DNA from: Neobacillus vireti
GTDB lineage: Bacteria; Bacillota; Bacilli; Bacillales; Cytobacillaceae
Reading direction: 5' to 3'
NCBI RefSeq assembly: GCF_001026695.1
Contig: NZ_LDNB01000014.1
Location: forward strand, 323,760-387,759
DNA length: 64,000 nt
Part shown: in pieces, positions 26,407 to 34,640 of the stretch
Position numbering within the stretch: the stretch's first letter is position 1
Layout of the letters: each line of letters starts with the position of its first letter
Program-made: the position numbers and the translations under genes
Notes under the pieces: generated by a model
Database searches by the model: none
Told to the model about the DNA's origin: nothing
What the model saw: the letters and a program-made list of their open reading frames with translations, nothing else

Positions 26407-26847
26407 ATGAAAAAGTTCATGGTGTTCTTGATGATATCATTAGTGCTTACCGGATGCAGCAAAGTAGGAAAACTGGCAAACTTCACTGTCATATCCCAGT
26501 CTGAAATAGAAAAGAGTGTATCGATAAAAGAAGTAGAATTCGATACAGACAAAATAAACAGTCTCTATTCCGGGTTTAACGAAGAGGATTTAGAAGATGG
26601 GCTATATTTGTTTAATACTGACGGAAATACAAGGTATGTATTATTTAATTCAAAAGGCGTAAAGTATTCAAATATATCATTTACTATACAGGATAATGTG
26701 CTAAAGATTACGTATGATTCAGAGGTAGATGAGGGTTTAGAAATGCGGTCCTTTTTTAGTATTAGCAAGAAAAATGAAAATGATTTTGATACAATCATTT
26801 TAGAAAATAACGGTAAGCAGGATCATTTTAATATAAATTTCTTATGA
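26407..26847 (+). CDS. Hypothetical lipoprotein
   Basis: 146 residues with a type II signal peptide: MKKFMVFLMISLVLTGCSK, lipobox LTGC, so Cys18 would be lipidated and the protein held on the outer face of the membrane. The mature part is rich in beta strand and acidic residues. No known domain recognised. AGGGGAG precedes the ATG. Its codon use is AT-rich. It is followed 200 bp later by mnaA. Confidence 0.8.
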   Translation: MKKFMVFLMISLVLTGCSKVGKLANFTVISQSEIEKSVSIKEVEFDTDKINSLYSGFNEEDLEDGLYLFNTDGNTRYVLFNSKGVKYSNISFTIQDNVLKITYDSEVDEGLEMRSFFSISKKNENDFDTIILENNGKQDHFNINFL

Positions 26848-27048
26848 TAAAAGCTCCCGTTGAGGTTTCGTTCTTGTTATTGCTTTTCCCTTCATTGGTT
26901 ATTTGTTATTATGTTAGTGGGCTTAAACGGTTGTTAGTTTTTCAAAACTGCTTGTCAAATCGGAGCATAGGGAAACACATACGGTCGATAATTTTTCAAT
27001 TATGCCGACGAATTGTATGTAGATAACGTTCTTTGGAGGTTTTTTATA

Positions 27049-28203
27049 GTGAAGCAATTAAAGGTAATGACAGTGTTCGGAACTAGGCCGGAAGCGATTA
27101 AAATGGCACCGCTTGTCAAAGAATTAGAGAAATATCCTGATCAAATAAAATCGATTGTCACGGTTACAGCACAGCATCGCGAAATGCTCGACCAGGTCTT
27201 GAATATTTTCGAAATTACCCCCGATTACGACTTAAATATCATGAAGGAAAGACAATCCTTGATAGATGTAACAACACGCTGCTTAGAGGGGCTTAATCAG
27301 GTTTTGGCGGAAGTAAAGCCGGATATCGTCTTAGTTCATGGTGATACGTCGACAACCTTCGTGGCGAGCCTGGCTGCCTTCTATCATCAAATTCCAATCG
27401 GGCATGTCGAGGCGGGGCTCCGCACGCATAATAAATATTCGCCTTACCCTGAGGAAATGAACCGCCAGCTGACGGGCGTCTTGGCAGATCTTCATTTTTC
27501 ACCGACAGGGCAATCAAAGCAAAACCTCTTAGTGGAAAATAAACGGGAAGAGGCTATTTTTATCACCGGAAATACGGCGATTGATGCTTTGAAAACAACC
27601 GTTAAAGCCAATTATTCTCATCCTGTATTAGAAAAGCTTGGGAATGATCGGTTAATTTTAATGACGGCACACCGCCGTGAAAATACCGGAGAACCAATGG
27701 AAAACATGTTCCGGGCGATTCGCCGGGTGGTTGAAAAGCATGAAGATGTTCAAGTAGTCTATCCTGTCCATATGAACCCGGTGGTGCGAGAAATCGCCAA
27801 TCGCGTGCTCGGGGACAACAACCGGATTCAACTTATCGAGCCGTTAGATGTGATTGATTTCCATAACTTTGCTTCAAGAGCTTATTTGATTTTGACCGAC
27901 TCAGGAGGTGTTCAGGAGGAGGCACCATCGTTAGGAGTGCCGGTGCTTGTGTTACGTGATACGACGGAACGTCCTGAGGGAATCGAGGCCGGTACTTTGA
28001 AGCTTGCCGGAACCGATGAAGAAACGATCTTTGGTTTGGCAGATGAATTGTTATCTGACAAAGCGGCACATGACCAAATGGCCAAAGCCTCCAATCCATA
28101 TGGAGACGGTCTCGCCTCCAAACGAATCGTTGAAGCCATCCTCTACCACTTTACAAAAGACTCGGAAAAACCAGCAGACTTTTTACCGGGCAATGGTAGA
28201 TAA
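27049..28203 (+). CDS. mnaA: UDP-N-acetylglucosamine 2-epimerase MnaA (WecB)
   Basis: Interconverts UDP-GlcNAc and UDP-ManNAc for teichoic-acid linkage units and other surface polymers. 384 residues. GTG 27049 has GGAGG about ten bases upstream. Motifs: VMTVFGTRPEAIKMAPL at the N-terminus, VHGDTSTTF, GHVEAGLRTHNKYSPYPEE, VTAHRREN-type LMTAHRRENTGEP, and LTDSGGVQEEAPSLGVPVL holding the UDP and allosteric site residues. The protein is highly similar to B. subtilis MnaA throughout. It could also serve a WbpI-like step for the nucleotide-sugar pathway at 44-53 kb. Confidence 0.95.
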   Translation: MKQLKVMTVFGTRPEAIKMAPLVKELEKYPDQIKSIVTVTAQHREMLDQVLNIFEITPDYDLNIMKERQSLIDVTTRCLEGLNQVLAEVKPDIVLVHGDTSTTFVASLAAFYHQIPIGHVEAGLRTHNKYSPYPEEMNRQLTGVLADLHFSPTGQSKQNLLVENKREEAIFITGNTAIDALKTTVKANYSHPVLEKLGNDRLILMTAHRRENTGEPMENMFRAIRRVVEKHEDVQVVYPVHMNPVVREIANRVLGDNNRIQLIEPLDVIDFHNFASRAYLILTDSGGVQEEAPSLGVPVLVLRDTTERPEGIEAGTLKLAGTDEETIFGLADELLSDKAAHDQMAKASNPYGDGLASKRIVEAILYHFTKDSEKPADFLPGNGR

Positions 28204-28220
28204 GAAAAGGCAGATAATTT

Positions 28221-28607
28221 ATGAAGTTAACGAAAATTCATCATATAGCGATAATCTGTTCTGATTTCCAAAAATCAAAGGATTTTTATGTTCGGATTCT
28301 TGGGCTGACCCCTGCGCGGGAAGTTTTTCGGGAGGATAGGAATTCCTATAAGCTGGACTTGGAAGTTGGCGGACATTACCAGATTGAGTTATTCTCGTTC
28401 CCGGATCCGCCAGCAAGGCCAAGCTACCCGGAAGCGGCAGGATTAAGGCATCTGGCATTTGAAGTGGAAGCCATTGATGAGGCGGTAGCTTATTTAATGG
28501 ATCAGCAAATAAAGGTAGAAGCCATTCGCTTGGATCCGTTAACGAACAAAAAATTCACCTTCTTCGCTGATCCTGATGGGCTTCCGATTGAACTTTACGA
28601 GCAATAA
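28221..28607 (+). CDS. VOC-family (glyoxalase I-like) protein
   Basis: 128 residues in two beta-alpha-beta-beta-beta modules of the vicinal-oxygen-chelate fold: KIHHIAIICSDFQKSKDFY at the start, QIELFSF, LRHLAFEV, and FADPDGLPIELYE at the end. The metal-ligand pattern His/Glu/His/Glu is present. It resembles B. subtilis YwbC-type glyoxalases. It begins 17 bp after mnaA and is probably co-transcribed, and ends at a strong terminator. Substrate not known. Confidence 0.9.
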   Translation: MKLTKIHHIAIICSDFQKSKDFYVRILGLTPAREVFREDRNSYKLDLEVGGHYQIELFSFPDPPARPSYPEAAGLRHLAFEVEAIDEAVAYLMDQQIKVEAIRLDPLTNKKFTFFADPDGLPIELYEQ

Positions 28608-28635
28608 TAGAAAACGAAATAAGGAAAAGAAAAAG

Positions 28636-28668
28636 TATGCTATCATTTTACGGATAGCATATTTTTTT
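28636..28668 (+). terminator. Terminator of mnaA and VOC gene
   Basis: Stem TATGCTATC/GATAGCATA (28636-28644, 28653-28661), eight-base loop, then TTTTTTT. Confidence 0.93.
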
Positions 28669-28712
28669 CTGACAATCACTGGTCCTCGCTCTTTTTCTTT
28701 CTACTGTCTAAT

Positions 28713-28749
28713 GGGGACGGACAAATGGCCACGAGCGGTGCCTGACACC
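28713..28749. repeat. Inverted copy of the extended REP-like element
   Basis: GGTGCCTGACACC at 28737-28749 preceded by GGGGACGGACAAATGGCCACGAGC-like sequence, the reverse complement of the tail seen at 20244 and 26094. Its opposite orientation shows that the tail belongs to the element. Confidence 0.75.
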
Positions 28750-29000
28750 CTAAACAACACCACACCATTAAAAACGCCACTCCATTTAAAATACCGTAAA
28801 AGCCCCCGTTATCATTAAAATACGTCTTAAGTCGTAGATATCTTTCCGTTTGTGGTCTATGGCAGGCAGGATTTTTTTCGTGTATTGTTGAAGTAGTTAA
28901 TGGAAATAACTTTCTTTTGATAGAATATTTCATGGGAGTGAAACCTTTAATTGCGTTCCTTCGTATGAAATACTATCGATTAATAGTCAGGAGTCGATTT

Positions 29001-29660
29001 ATGATGAACCCTTTTCTTTCGTTTATTGTCCGCTCGTTTGTGGCCTTTCCGATAACAATCATCACTTGGCTGATATGCCTTATTCCTGTAGGGCTGACTT
29101 TTTTGCAGTCAACTGGTTATGCCATCCTTGCCGGGGTCCTTACCCATGTAGTCCTTTCGATTTTCATGAACAGCCGTTTTTTATCTAAGCACCAGCTTTC
29201 AAGAAAAGAATACCGCTACATTAGGAAGAATCTAGTCGAGGCGAAACGAAAAATCAGCCGTATGAACAAGAGTATTTTTAAGATACGAGATATTTCTTCT
29301 GTTAAGCAAAGAATTGACATACATCGGATTACTAAAAAAATCCACAAAATGACCATGAGGGAGCCGAAGCGTTTCTATAAAGCCGAAGAATTTTATTTCT
29401 CCCATTTAGATTCAGTTGTCGAGCTCACGGAAAAATACAGCTTCTTATCCTCACAGCCGAAACAAAACGCCGAGATAGGGCAATCCCTTATCGAAACACG
29501 CAGAACATTAAACGAATTATCAAAAGTTTTGGAAGAGGATTTATATCATGTAATCTCCGATGATGTTGATACATTAAATTTTGAAATTGATGTCGCAAAA
29601 CATACCCTTAAGCAGAAAAAAGATTCTAAATTTCCCGAAGAGAATAGGTGGCTTAAATGA
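29001..29660 (+). CDS. xpaC: XpaC-family membrane protein
   Basis: Protein of about 219 residues: two membrane segments (residues about 14-60, with [20 protein letters not shown]) and a long helical, basic cytoplasmic part. The frame is open upstream from 28917, but ATG 29001 has AGGAG seven bases before it and matches the expected family start (MMNPFLSF). XpaC was found through hydrolysis of 5-bromo-4-chloroindolyl phosphate; its real function is unclear. It overlaps yaaN by four bases, and the xpaC-yaaN pairing is conserved in Bacillus, which suggests a membrane and cytoplasm partnership. Confidence 0.85.
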   Translation: MMNPFLSFIVRSFVAFPITIITWLICLIPVGLTFLQSTGYAILAGVLTHVVLSIFMNSRFLSKHQLSRKEYRYIRKNLVEAKRKISRMNKSIFKIRDISSVKQRIDIHRITKKIHKMTMREPKRFYKAEEFYFSHLDSVVELTEKYSFLSSQPKQNAEIGQSLIETRRTLNELSKVLEEDLYHVISDDVDTLNFEIDVAKHTLKQKKDSKFPEENRWLK

Positions 29661-30835
29661 GCGAAAACAACCCAATCCAATCCAATAAAACCGGCAACTT
29701 ATTAGATGATATTCTCGCCAACCCGTTTGGCGATCAACTTGAACTTTCCAAAAACCCAGTTCAACAAACAAATGAAGTCAAGCCAGTAAAGTTAATTGAT
29801 GTCCTGCCTGAGGAAAACCGGGCAAAGGCCTATCAGCTTGCGGAACAAATTGACCCCACCAACCATCAAGCGATGATTCTATACGGCACTCAGGCGCAAG
29901 GAAAGCTGTTATCCTTCTCTCACGCGATGCTTGAGCATGTGCAGAAAAAGGATGTTGGCGAAATCGGCGAGATTATCAGCGATTTAATGAAGCGGCTTGA
30001 TGAGGTAAATCCAGACGAACTGAAGGATGGGAAGCCATCCTTTTTTGCCCGTATGTTTGGAAAAATTTCCGGTTCACTACAGGAGGTCCTTTCCAAATAT
30101 CAAAAAACTGGAGCACAAATCGACCGAATCAGCGTGAAACTGGATCGGAGCAAAAATGTTCTTTTATCCGATATCAAATTGCTTGAACAGCTTTATGAAA
30201 CGAATAAGGAATATTTCCATGCCCTGAATGTCTATATTGCCGCTGGGGAAATCAAGCTTGAAGAAATGCAGGAAAAAACAATCCCGCAATTGAAAAGGGC
30301 GGCGGAAGCAGCCAATGATCAAATGAAATTCCAAGAAGTCAACGATATGATTCAATTTGCCGACCGTTTAGACAAGCGTCTCCATGATTTGAAACTAAGC
30401 CGGGAAATCACGATTCAAAGTGCACCGCAAATCCGCTTGATTCAAAACACGAACCAAGCGCTTGTTGAGAAAATCCAATCGTCGATCATGACGGCGATTC
30501 CATTATGGAAAAATCAAGTGGCGATTGCGTTAACCTTAATCCGCCAGCGTCATGCCGTCGAGGCACAAAAGCAGGTTTCCAAAACAACCAATGAGCTGCT
30601 GTTGAAAAATGCAGAAATGCTGAAAACGAATACGATTGAAACCGCGAAGGAAAACGAGCGCGGCCTCGTCGATATTGAAACATTAAAGAAAACGCAAGAA
30701 AGCTTAATCTCAACACTAGAAGAAACGATGCGCATTCAAGAAGAAGGAAGGCATAAGCGCCGCCTAGCTGAGCAAGAACTAGCCAACATGGAAAACGACC
30801 TGCGGCTAAAACTATTAGAAATAAAAGGAAAATAA
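29657..30835 (+). CDS. yaaN: TelA/YaaN toxic-anion-resistance family protein
   Basis: 392 residues, largely alpha-helical and predicted coiled coil, cytoplasmic. The family core is recognised in [20 protein letters not shown], the central FFARMFGK segment, and [20 protein letters not shown] near residue 280. TelA proteins are linked to tellurite and to cell-envelope stress; mechanism unknown. It is coupled to xpaC by an ATGA overlap and followed by a terminator. Confidence 0.93.
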   Translation: MSENNPIQSNKTGNLLDDILANPFGDQLELSKNPVQQTNEVKPVKLIDVLPEENRAKAYQLAEQIDPTNHQAMILYGTQAQGKLLSFSHAMLEHVQKKDVGEIGEIISDLMKRLDEVNPDELKDGKPSFFARMFGKISGSLQEVLSKYQKTGAQIDRISVKLDRSKNVLLSDIKLLEQLYETNKEYFHALNVYIAAGEIKLEEMQEKTIPQLKRAAEAANDQMKFQEVNDMIQFADRLDKRLHDLKLSREITIQSAPQIRLIQNTNQALVEKIQSSIMTAIPLWKNQVAIALTLIRQRHAVEAQKQVSKTTNELLLKNAEMLKTNTIETAKENERGLVDIETLKKTQESLISTLEETMRIQEEGRHKRRLAEQELANMENDLRLKLLEIKGK

Positions 30836-30841
30836 TAAAAG

Positions 30842-30881
30842 GAGCCTCTGCTGCAAACCTACTGCAACAGAGGCTCTTTTT
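30842..30881 (+). terminator. xpaC-yaaN terminator
   Basis: Stem GAGCCTCTG/CAGAGGCTC (30842-30850, 30868-30876), then TTTTT. Confidence 0.92.
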
Positions 30882-30930
30882 AATTTGTAAAATTTTGGTG
30901 TCCCCCATACGAAGACAAATGTATTTTTTG

Positions 30931-30943
30931 GGTGTCAGGCACC
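30931..30943. repeat. GGTGTCAGGCACC element, rightmost copy
   Basis: Exact core in the 120 bp between yaaN and the convergent carboxypeptidase gene. I found no further copies to the right of this point. Confidence 0.75.
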
Positions 30944-30958
30944 CCACCCCACAACCAG

Positions 30959-31735
30959 TTAATTATTAACTGGTGTTGCGTTGTTGTATTCTTCGAGTGT
31001 AATGCCGCGGCTCATGATTTCTTGGGCGATTGCTTTTCCGACGTAGCGGAGGTGCCATGGTTCGTATTGGTATCCGGTGATGGCGTCTCTTCCTTTTGGA
31101 TAGCGGATAATAAAGCCGTATTCTGCCGCATGGTTCTCGAGCCAGCTGGCCGCTTCCGTCCCTTCGAAACATTCCTCTGCGGCGCATTTTCCGTCCCCGC
31201 CAGTCACATCGATGGCAAGGCCTGTTTCATGCTCGCTCGTTCCAGGGACAGCACTGTACCTTTTGGCTGCTTCATACCCATCTGATTTAACATAGTGATT
31301 GAACAAACTGGTTTGGACCTCGTGGGATCGGTAAGCCGAAACACCGAGTAATTTCACACCCTCCTGGTTAGCACCAGCAAATAATTTTTCAATGGCGGCT
31401 GCTGCGGCTGCCCGCATTTTTCGCTTTTCGATTTTCTCTTTAAAGGTGAAAGGGATGTCTGGATAAATCAAATCTGTCGGCTTGTAATGATCAGGCAGCT
31501 TATTCAGCTTGTTAACCAGCACCGGGATTATTTCTGGATTGGAAACTACATGGATGCTTGACCCGTTTTTGAGGTGTTTAACGCTTTTCAGCGTGTCAGT
31601 TGAATGCTTGCTAGCAGAAATCGGCTGTTGCTCAACCGTTTTCCTCTCACTTTCAAAATGACTCTTCCCCACGCAGCCCGCTAAAGCGACCCCAAATATG
31701 ATTAGACATAGAATGATAAATCTAAACTTTGTCAT
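30959..31735 (-). CDS. VanY/LdcB-like D,D- or L,D-carboxypeptidase lipoprotein
   Basis: Zinc peptidase of 258 residues that trims the terminal residue from peptidoglycan stem peptides. The lipobox is LAGC in GVALAGCVGK, so it is membrane-tethered outside. The VanY domain shows SAYRSHEVQTSLFNHYV, the zinc motif GTSEHETGLAIDVTG (His and Asp) and the last zinc His in EPWHLRYVG. ATG 31735 has AAGGAAG six bases before it; the upstream ATG 31768 has no ribosome site. Whether it removes D-Ala from penta- or tetrapeptides cannot be told from sequence. Confidence 0.92.
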   Translation of the reverse strand: MTKFRFIILCLIIFGVALAGCVGKSHFESERKTVEQQPISASKHSTDTLKSVKHLKNGSSIHVVSNPEIIPVLVNKLNKLPDHYKPTDLIYPDIPFTFKEKIEKRKMRAAAAAAIEKLFAGANQEGVKLLGVSAYRSHEVQTSLFNHYVKSDGYEAAKRYSAVPGTSEHETGLAIDVTGGDGKCAAEECFEGTEAASWLENHAAEYGFIIRYPKGRDAITGYQYEPWHLRYVGKAIAQEIMSRGITLEEYNNATPVNN

Positions 31736-31969
31736 AGTAAACTTCCTTTTTATAAAAATTAACTTCAATAATCAGCATGGACACTATTAAAAGCTTTAAA
31801 ACATGCCAGAAAAATAAAGCCCACAATCCCAAACGATAGTAGGTAGCAAAATAATACCCTCTTTTCAAAGATTTAAAACGACCATATTTTTACACTTGAT
31901 GGGTCTAAAGACTCTTTTTTTTTATATTCAAGTTGCATATGCTTTTTATGACACATAAATCGTACGAAA

Positions 31970-32043
31970 CGGCAAAACCATTGAAAAATGGTGACGCAAA
32001 ACTAGAGGGGCTAATGTTTAACGACGATGCTAGCCAGTTGCCG
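31970..32043 (+). ncRNA. Cyclic di-GMP-I (GEMM) riboswitch
   Basis: P1 pairs CGGCAA (31970-31975) with TTGCCG (32038-32043). P2 is ACCATT/AATGGT around a GAAA tetraloop (31977-31992), followed by the invariant GACGCAAA. P3 starts in ACTAGAGGGGCTAATG and ends in GATGCTAGCCAGTTGCC, matching the class consensus and holding the tetraloop receptor. Downstream ACTCCT (32053 onward) could pair with the ribosome site at 32084-32090, so control may be at translation; no terminator is seen before the ORF. It precedes the 54-residue ORF at 32098. Confidence 0.92.
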
Positions 32044-32097
32044 AACACGACCAACTCCTGCGATTTATGTTAACCAATCGATTGAGGAGGTTTTTAT

Positions 32098-32262
32098 GTG
32101 TTAAAAATGTTAATTAAGGGCCGGTACTTTTATCATGTATTCCAGCACCGCCACAATGAGCTGCTGCAGCAAGATTGCTTGTGTGAGGATTTAAAAGCAA
32201 AGCTAAAGATTAAATCAATCTACCATAATAGTAAGGTCGTTGAACTTGGTTCATTGATCTAA
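32098..32262 (+). CDS. 54-aa protein under the c-di-GMP riboswitch, unknown
   Basis: GTG 32098 (or ATG 32107) follows GAGGAGG at 32084-32090. The protein is small, basic and cysteine-containing (YFYHVFQHRHNELL, then QQDCLCEDL). No membrane segment and no family I recognise. An ATG at 32096 in another frame gives only Met-Cys-stop and overlaps the GTG. The position between a riboswitch and a strong terminator, with a good ribosome site, argues that it is translated. Alternatively the transcript itself, rather than the peptide, could be the product. Confidence 0.65.
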   Translation: MLKMLIKGRYFYHVFQHRHNELLQQDCLCEDLKAKLKIKSIYHNSKVVELGSLI

Positions 32263-32283
32263 CTTAACTTTAATTGATAATGA

Positions 32284-32313
32284 AAAAAGCCTAGGAATCC
32301 TCCTAGGCTTTTT
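32284..32313 (+). terminator. Terminator after the riboswitch ORF
   Basis: Perfect 13-bp stem AAAAAGCCTAGGA/TCCTAGGCTTTTT (32284-32296, 32301-32313) with a four-base loop. Confidence 0.93.
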
Positions 32314-32372
32314 ATGATGAATAAATTAAGCAGTTTAATGGGACATTACTTCAGTGCCATCATCATGGCCCC

Positions 32373-32403
32373 ACACCCAGGAATAGTTCCTGGGTGTTTT
32401 TTA
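32373..32403 (+). terminator. Second tandem terminator
   Basis: Perfect 11-bp stem ACACCCAGGAA/TTCCTGGGTGT (32373-32383, 32387-32397) with a TAG loop, followed by a T-run. It lies 60 bp after the first terminator with no gene between them. Confidence 0.9.
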
Positions 32404-32412
32404 TTACTAAAA

Positions 32413-32610
32413 TGTGGATAAATTAATGAAATTTGTGGACAGCTTTCCAAAAAATGTTGATGAAACCGGAAGATTTGTGGATATTCTTTATCTGATTAAA
32501 TTGAAAGATGGGTAATCCACAAGGATTTGTTGATATCCATGTGGATAACATGAAAAAGGTGTTGATAACTAATTAGAAAATGTGGATAAAGTACTGGAAA
32601 CTGTGGATAT
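32413..32610. promoter_or_regulatory. Cluster of DnaA boxes
   Basis: Ten matches to the DnaA box TGTGGATAA (TTATCCACA) in 198 bp. Exact: 32413-32421, 32540-32548, 32581-32589. One mismatch: 32476-32484, 32513-32521 (opposite strand), 32560-32568, 32602-32610. Two mismatches: 32434-32442, 32455-32463, 32528-32536. Nine of the ten point the same way. The surrounding DNA is very AT-rich. No dnaA or dnaN gene is near. Confidence 0.8.
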
Positions 32611-32688
32611 TTTAAAAATTAGTCATTTTGCACGGGCATAAAGGGGGAATCCTTACTTTGAATTTCCAATTTTCAAAAAATAAACCAA

Positions 32689-32835
32689 TTGACACACAAC
32701 TAAATACCTAATAAATGAAGCGAATTGGCCAGGTATAGGTATTATGTGGTATAGACGACTATACATCAATCCGTATATCCTTTAACTATAAGCTGTAAGC
32801 GGTAACAGTCATAATACATAGCAATTCCGCTTACA
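32689..32835 (+). promoter_or_regulatory. amiE promoter region with cre-like site and inverted repeats
   Basis: TTGACA at 32689-32694 is a good -35, with only a weak -10 (TAAATG, 17 bases on). GTATAG/CTATAC (32749-32754, 32759-32764) is a small inverted repeat. TGTAAGCGGTAACA at 32794-32807 fits the CcpA cre consensus. TGTAAGCGG recurs inverted as CCGCTTACA at 32827-32835, giving a perfect 9-bp inverted repeat with 24 bases between. This points to carbon catabolite control of the MurNAc recovery operon. Confidence 0.5.
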
Positions 32836-32862
32836 ATTAATTGTTCAGCCAAAGGAGGATTT

Positions 32863-34548
32863 ATGAAAAGTAAAACTATTATTTTATCCACTGTCTGTAC
32901 TGTCTTTTTCGGAACGGCAACTGCTTTTGCCAGTAGTGATGCAGCCATTGTTCCAACGATTGAAAAGAAAGAAAAGTCAGGTTCTACCGCTTCCGAGAAA
33001 CCCCACCCTGTTTTCACCTGGAATTCAAACTTAGTCCCAGTTTCAAGCGTTCTTCATCCCGGCTCAGCAAAAGGAGCTGGCATGGTAACAGCGCCACTCC
33101 AGCAAATTGATCAAATTATGAACCAAGCCATTTCGGAAAAAGTCATGCCCGGTGCGGTTGCCTTTGTTGCCAGGGGTGGAACAATCGTAAAGCATACCGC
33201 GTACGGGAAATCCGCGCAATACACTGATGGCAAGTTTACCGAAATGGAAAATCCGGTCTCGATGAAAGAGGACACGATTTTCGATCTCGCATCGATTAGT
33301 AAAATCTTCACGGCCACAGCAGTAATGGTTCTCTATGAACAAGGCTTATTTGCACTCGATGATCCGGTTGCCAAATACATCCCGGAATTTGCCGCTAACG
33401 GCAAAGAAAACGTCACTATCCGCCAGCTGCTGACACACACATCCGGATTCGTCTCCTGGATTCCACTCTATTCACAAGGGAACTCGCGCGACGAGAGATT
33501 GCAGTTAGTTTTCAGGCAGCCATTAAAAAATCCGCCAGGCACCGCCTACGAATATAGCGATTTAAACATGATTACCTTAGGTGCGTTGGTTGAGCGATTA
33601 TCCGGCAAGCGTCAGGATGTATTCGTGAAAGAGCATATCACGGGGCCATTAGGGATGAAGGACACGATGTACAATCCGCCTGCCTCCTTGAAAAAACGGA
33701 TTGCAGCCACAGAATTCCAAGCAACGCCAAACCGGGGCCTTGTTTGGGGGGAGGTTCACGATGAAAATGCCTGGTCGCTTGATGGTGTCGCCGGTCATGC
33801 CGGGGTTTTCTCAACAGCTGAAGATCTTGCTAAACTCACGTATATTTTCATCAATGATGGAAAGTATGGTGGAAAAAGAATCCTGAAGCCAGCAACGATT
33901 AAGCTATTGCTTGAAAATCAAAATGAGCGTTTCCCTGGCGATGACCACGGGCTTGGCTGGGAGCTCGGACAAGGCTGGTACATGGACGCCTTATCGGAAG
34001 GCACCTATTCCTTTGGGCACACAGGTTATACAGGAACGTCAATTGTCGTCAGCCCGAACAATAAAACGATTGCGATTCTATTGACCAACCGGGTTCATCC
34101 GAGCAGAAATACCGTTTCGACGAATCAAACAAGGCGATTATTTGCCAGACAGGTAGCAGACGCGATTCCAGTTTCGATTCCTGGTAAGGATTCCGCTTGG
34201 TTTGCAGGCTATGGCGATCAGGTGAACCGTGTCATGGAGGCCCCACTTAATCTGAAAAAAGACGCCAAACTGACATTTAGCACCTGGTATATGACAGAGT
34301 TTGGCTGGGATTTCGGCAATGTCGAAATTTTTCAAAACGGCGCTTGGAAAAAACTAACGGAGCTTACAGGCACCAGCAACGGCTGGGAGAAAAAAGAAGT
34401 GATCATCCCAAAAGACGCGGAAAAATTGCGCTTTGTTTATAAAACGGATACGGCAACAAACGGCCGCGGCTGGTATGTGCTGAATCCAAAACTCGATTCT
34501 TCGGTGTTGAAGTTTAGCAGCAATGAATGGGAGTTAAGGAATTACTAA
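32863..34548 (+). CDS. amiE: AmiE-type serine hydrolase (beta-lactamase fold) with extra C-terminal domain
   Basis: Secreted enzyme of 561 residues. In B. subtilis AmiE (YbbE) removes the peptide from MurNAc-L-Ala during cell-wall recycling. A signal peptide (IILSTVCTVFFGTATAFA) is followed by a class-C beta-lactamase-like domain: SxxK as Ser144-Ile-Ser-Lys147 in DLASISKIFTA, the tyrosine motif YEYSDLN, and the third motif in FGHTGYTGTS. Residues about 440-561 form an additional beta-sandwich-like domain (LTFSTWYMTEFGWDFGNVEI, GRGWYVLNPKL), so the protein is longer than B. subtilis AmiE. AAAGGAGG precedes the ATG. First gene of amiE-nagZ-namZ. The murQ/murR/murP genes of the B. subtilis cluster are not here. 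Confidence 0.88.
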   Translation: MKSKTIILSTVCTVFFGTATAFASSDAAIVPTIEKKEKSGSTASEKPHPVFTWNSNLVPVSSVLHPGSAKGAGMVTAPLQQIDQIMNQAISEKVMPGAVAFVARGGTIVKHTAYGKSAQYTDGKFTEMENPVSMKEDTIFDLASISKIFTATAVMVLYEQGLFALDDPVAKYIPEFAANGKENVTIRQLLTHTSGFVSWIPLYSQGNSRDERLQLVFRQPLKNPPGTAYEYSDLNMITLGALVERLSGKRQDVFVKEHITGPLGMKDTMYNPPASLKKRIAATEFQATPNRGLVWGEVHDENAWSLDGVAGHAGVFSTAEDLAKLTYIFINDGKYGGKRILKPATIKLLLENQNERFPGDDHGLGWELGQGWYMDALSEGTYSFGHTGYTGTSIVVSPNNKTIAILLTNRVHPSRNTVSTNQTRRLFARQVADAIPVSIPGKDSAWFAGYGDQVNRVMEAPLNLKKDAKLTFSTWYMTEFGWDFGNVEIFQNGAWKKLTELTGTSNGWEKKEVIIPKDAEKLRFVYKTDTATNGRGWYVLNPKLDSSVLKFSSNEWELRNY

Positions 34549-34581
34549 TTTTATAAAAAGAGGCGGGCGAATGAACCGCAG

Positions 34582-34620
34582 AAGTTTAACATCAACGACT
34601 GGCAGTTAAGAGACTACTAA
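34582..34620 (+). pseudogene. Remnant duplicate of the amiE 3' end
   Basis: Codons 34582-34620 read KFNINDWQLRDY-stop, aligned with the true amiE ending KFSSNEWELRNY-stop (34510-34548). The two copies are 72 bp apart, with unrelated sequence between. It looks like the last 13 codons of a lost paralogue or of a recombination event between related genes. Confidence 0.7.
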
Positions 34621-34640
34621 AAAATAGAGGAGGAGAAACC

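Noticed and set aside
26844..27026. 60-codon open frame between the lipoprotein and mnaA
   Set aside because: It starts by overlap with the lipoprotein stop, but the composition looks non-coding and no family is seen. Kept as unproven.
31900..31925. GTCT/AGAC mini-hairpin with a T-run before the riboswitch
   Set aside because: The stem is only four base pairs and no plus-strand gene ends nearby, so a terminator call is not supported.
32413..32610. The DnaA-box cluster as the chromosomal oriC
   Set aside because: dnaA, dnaN, rpmH and gyrase genes, which mark oriC in Bacillaceae, are not in the window.
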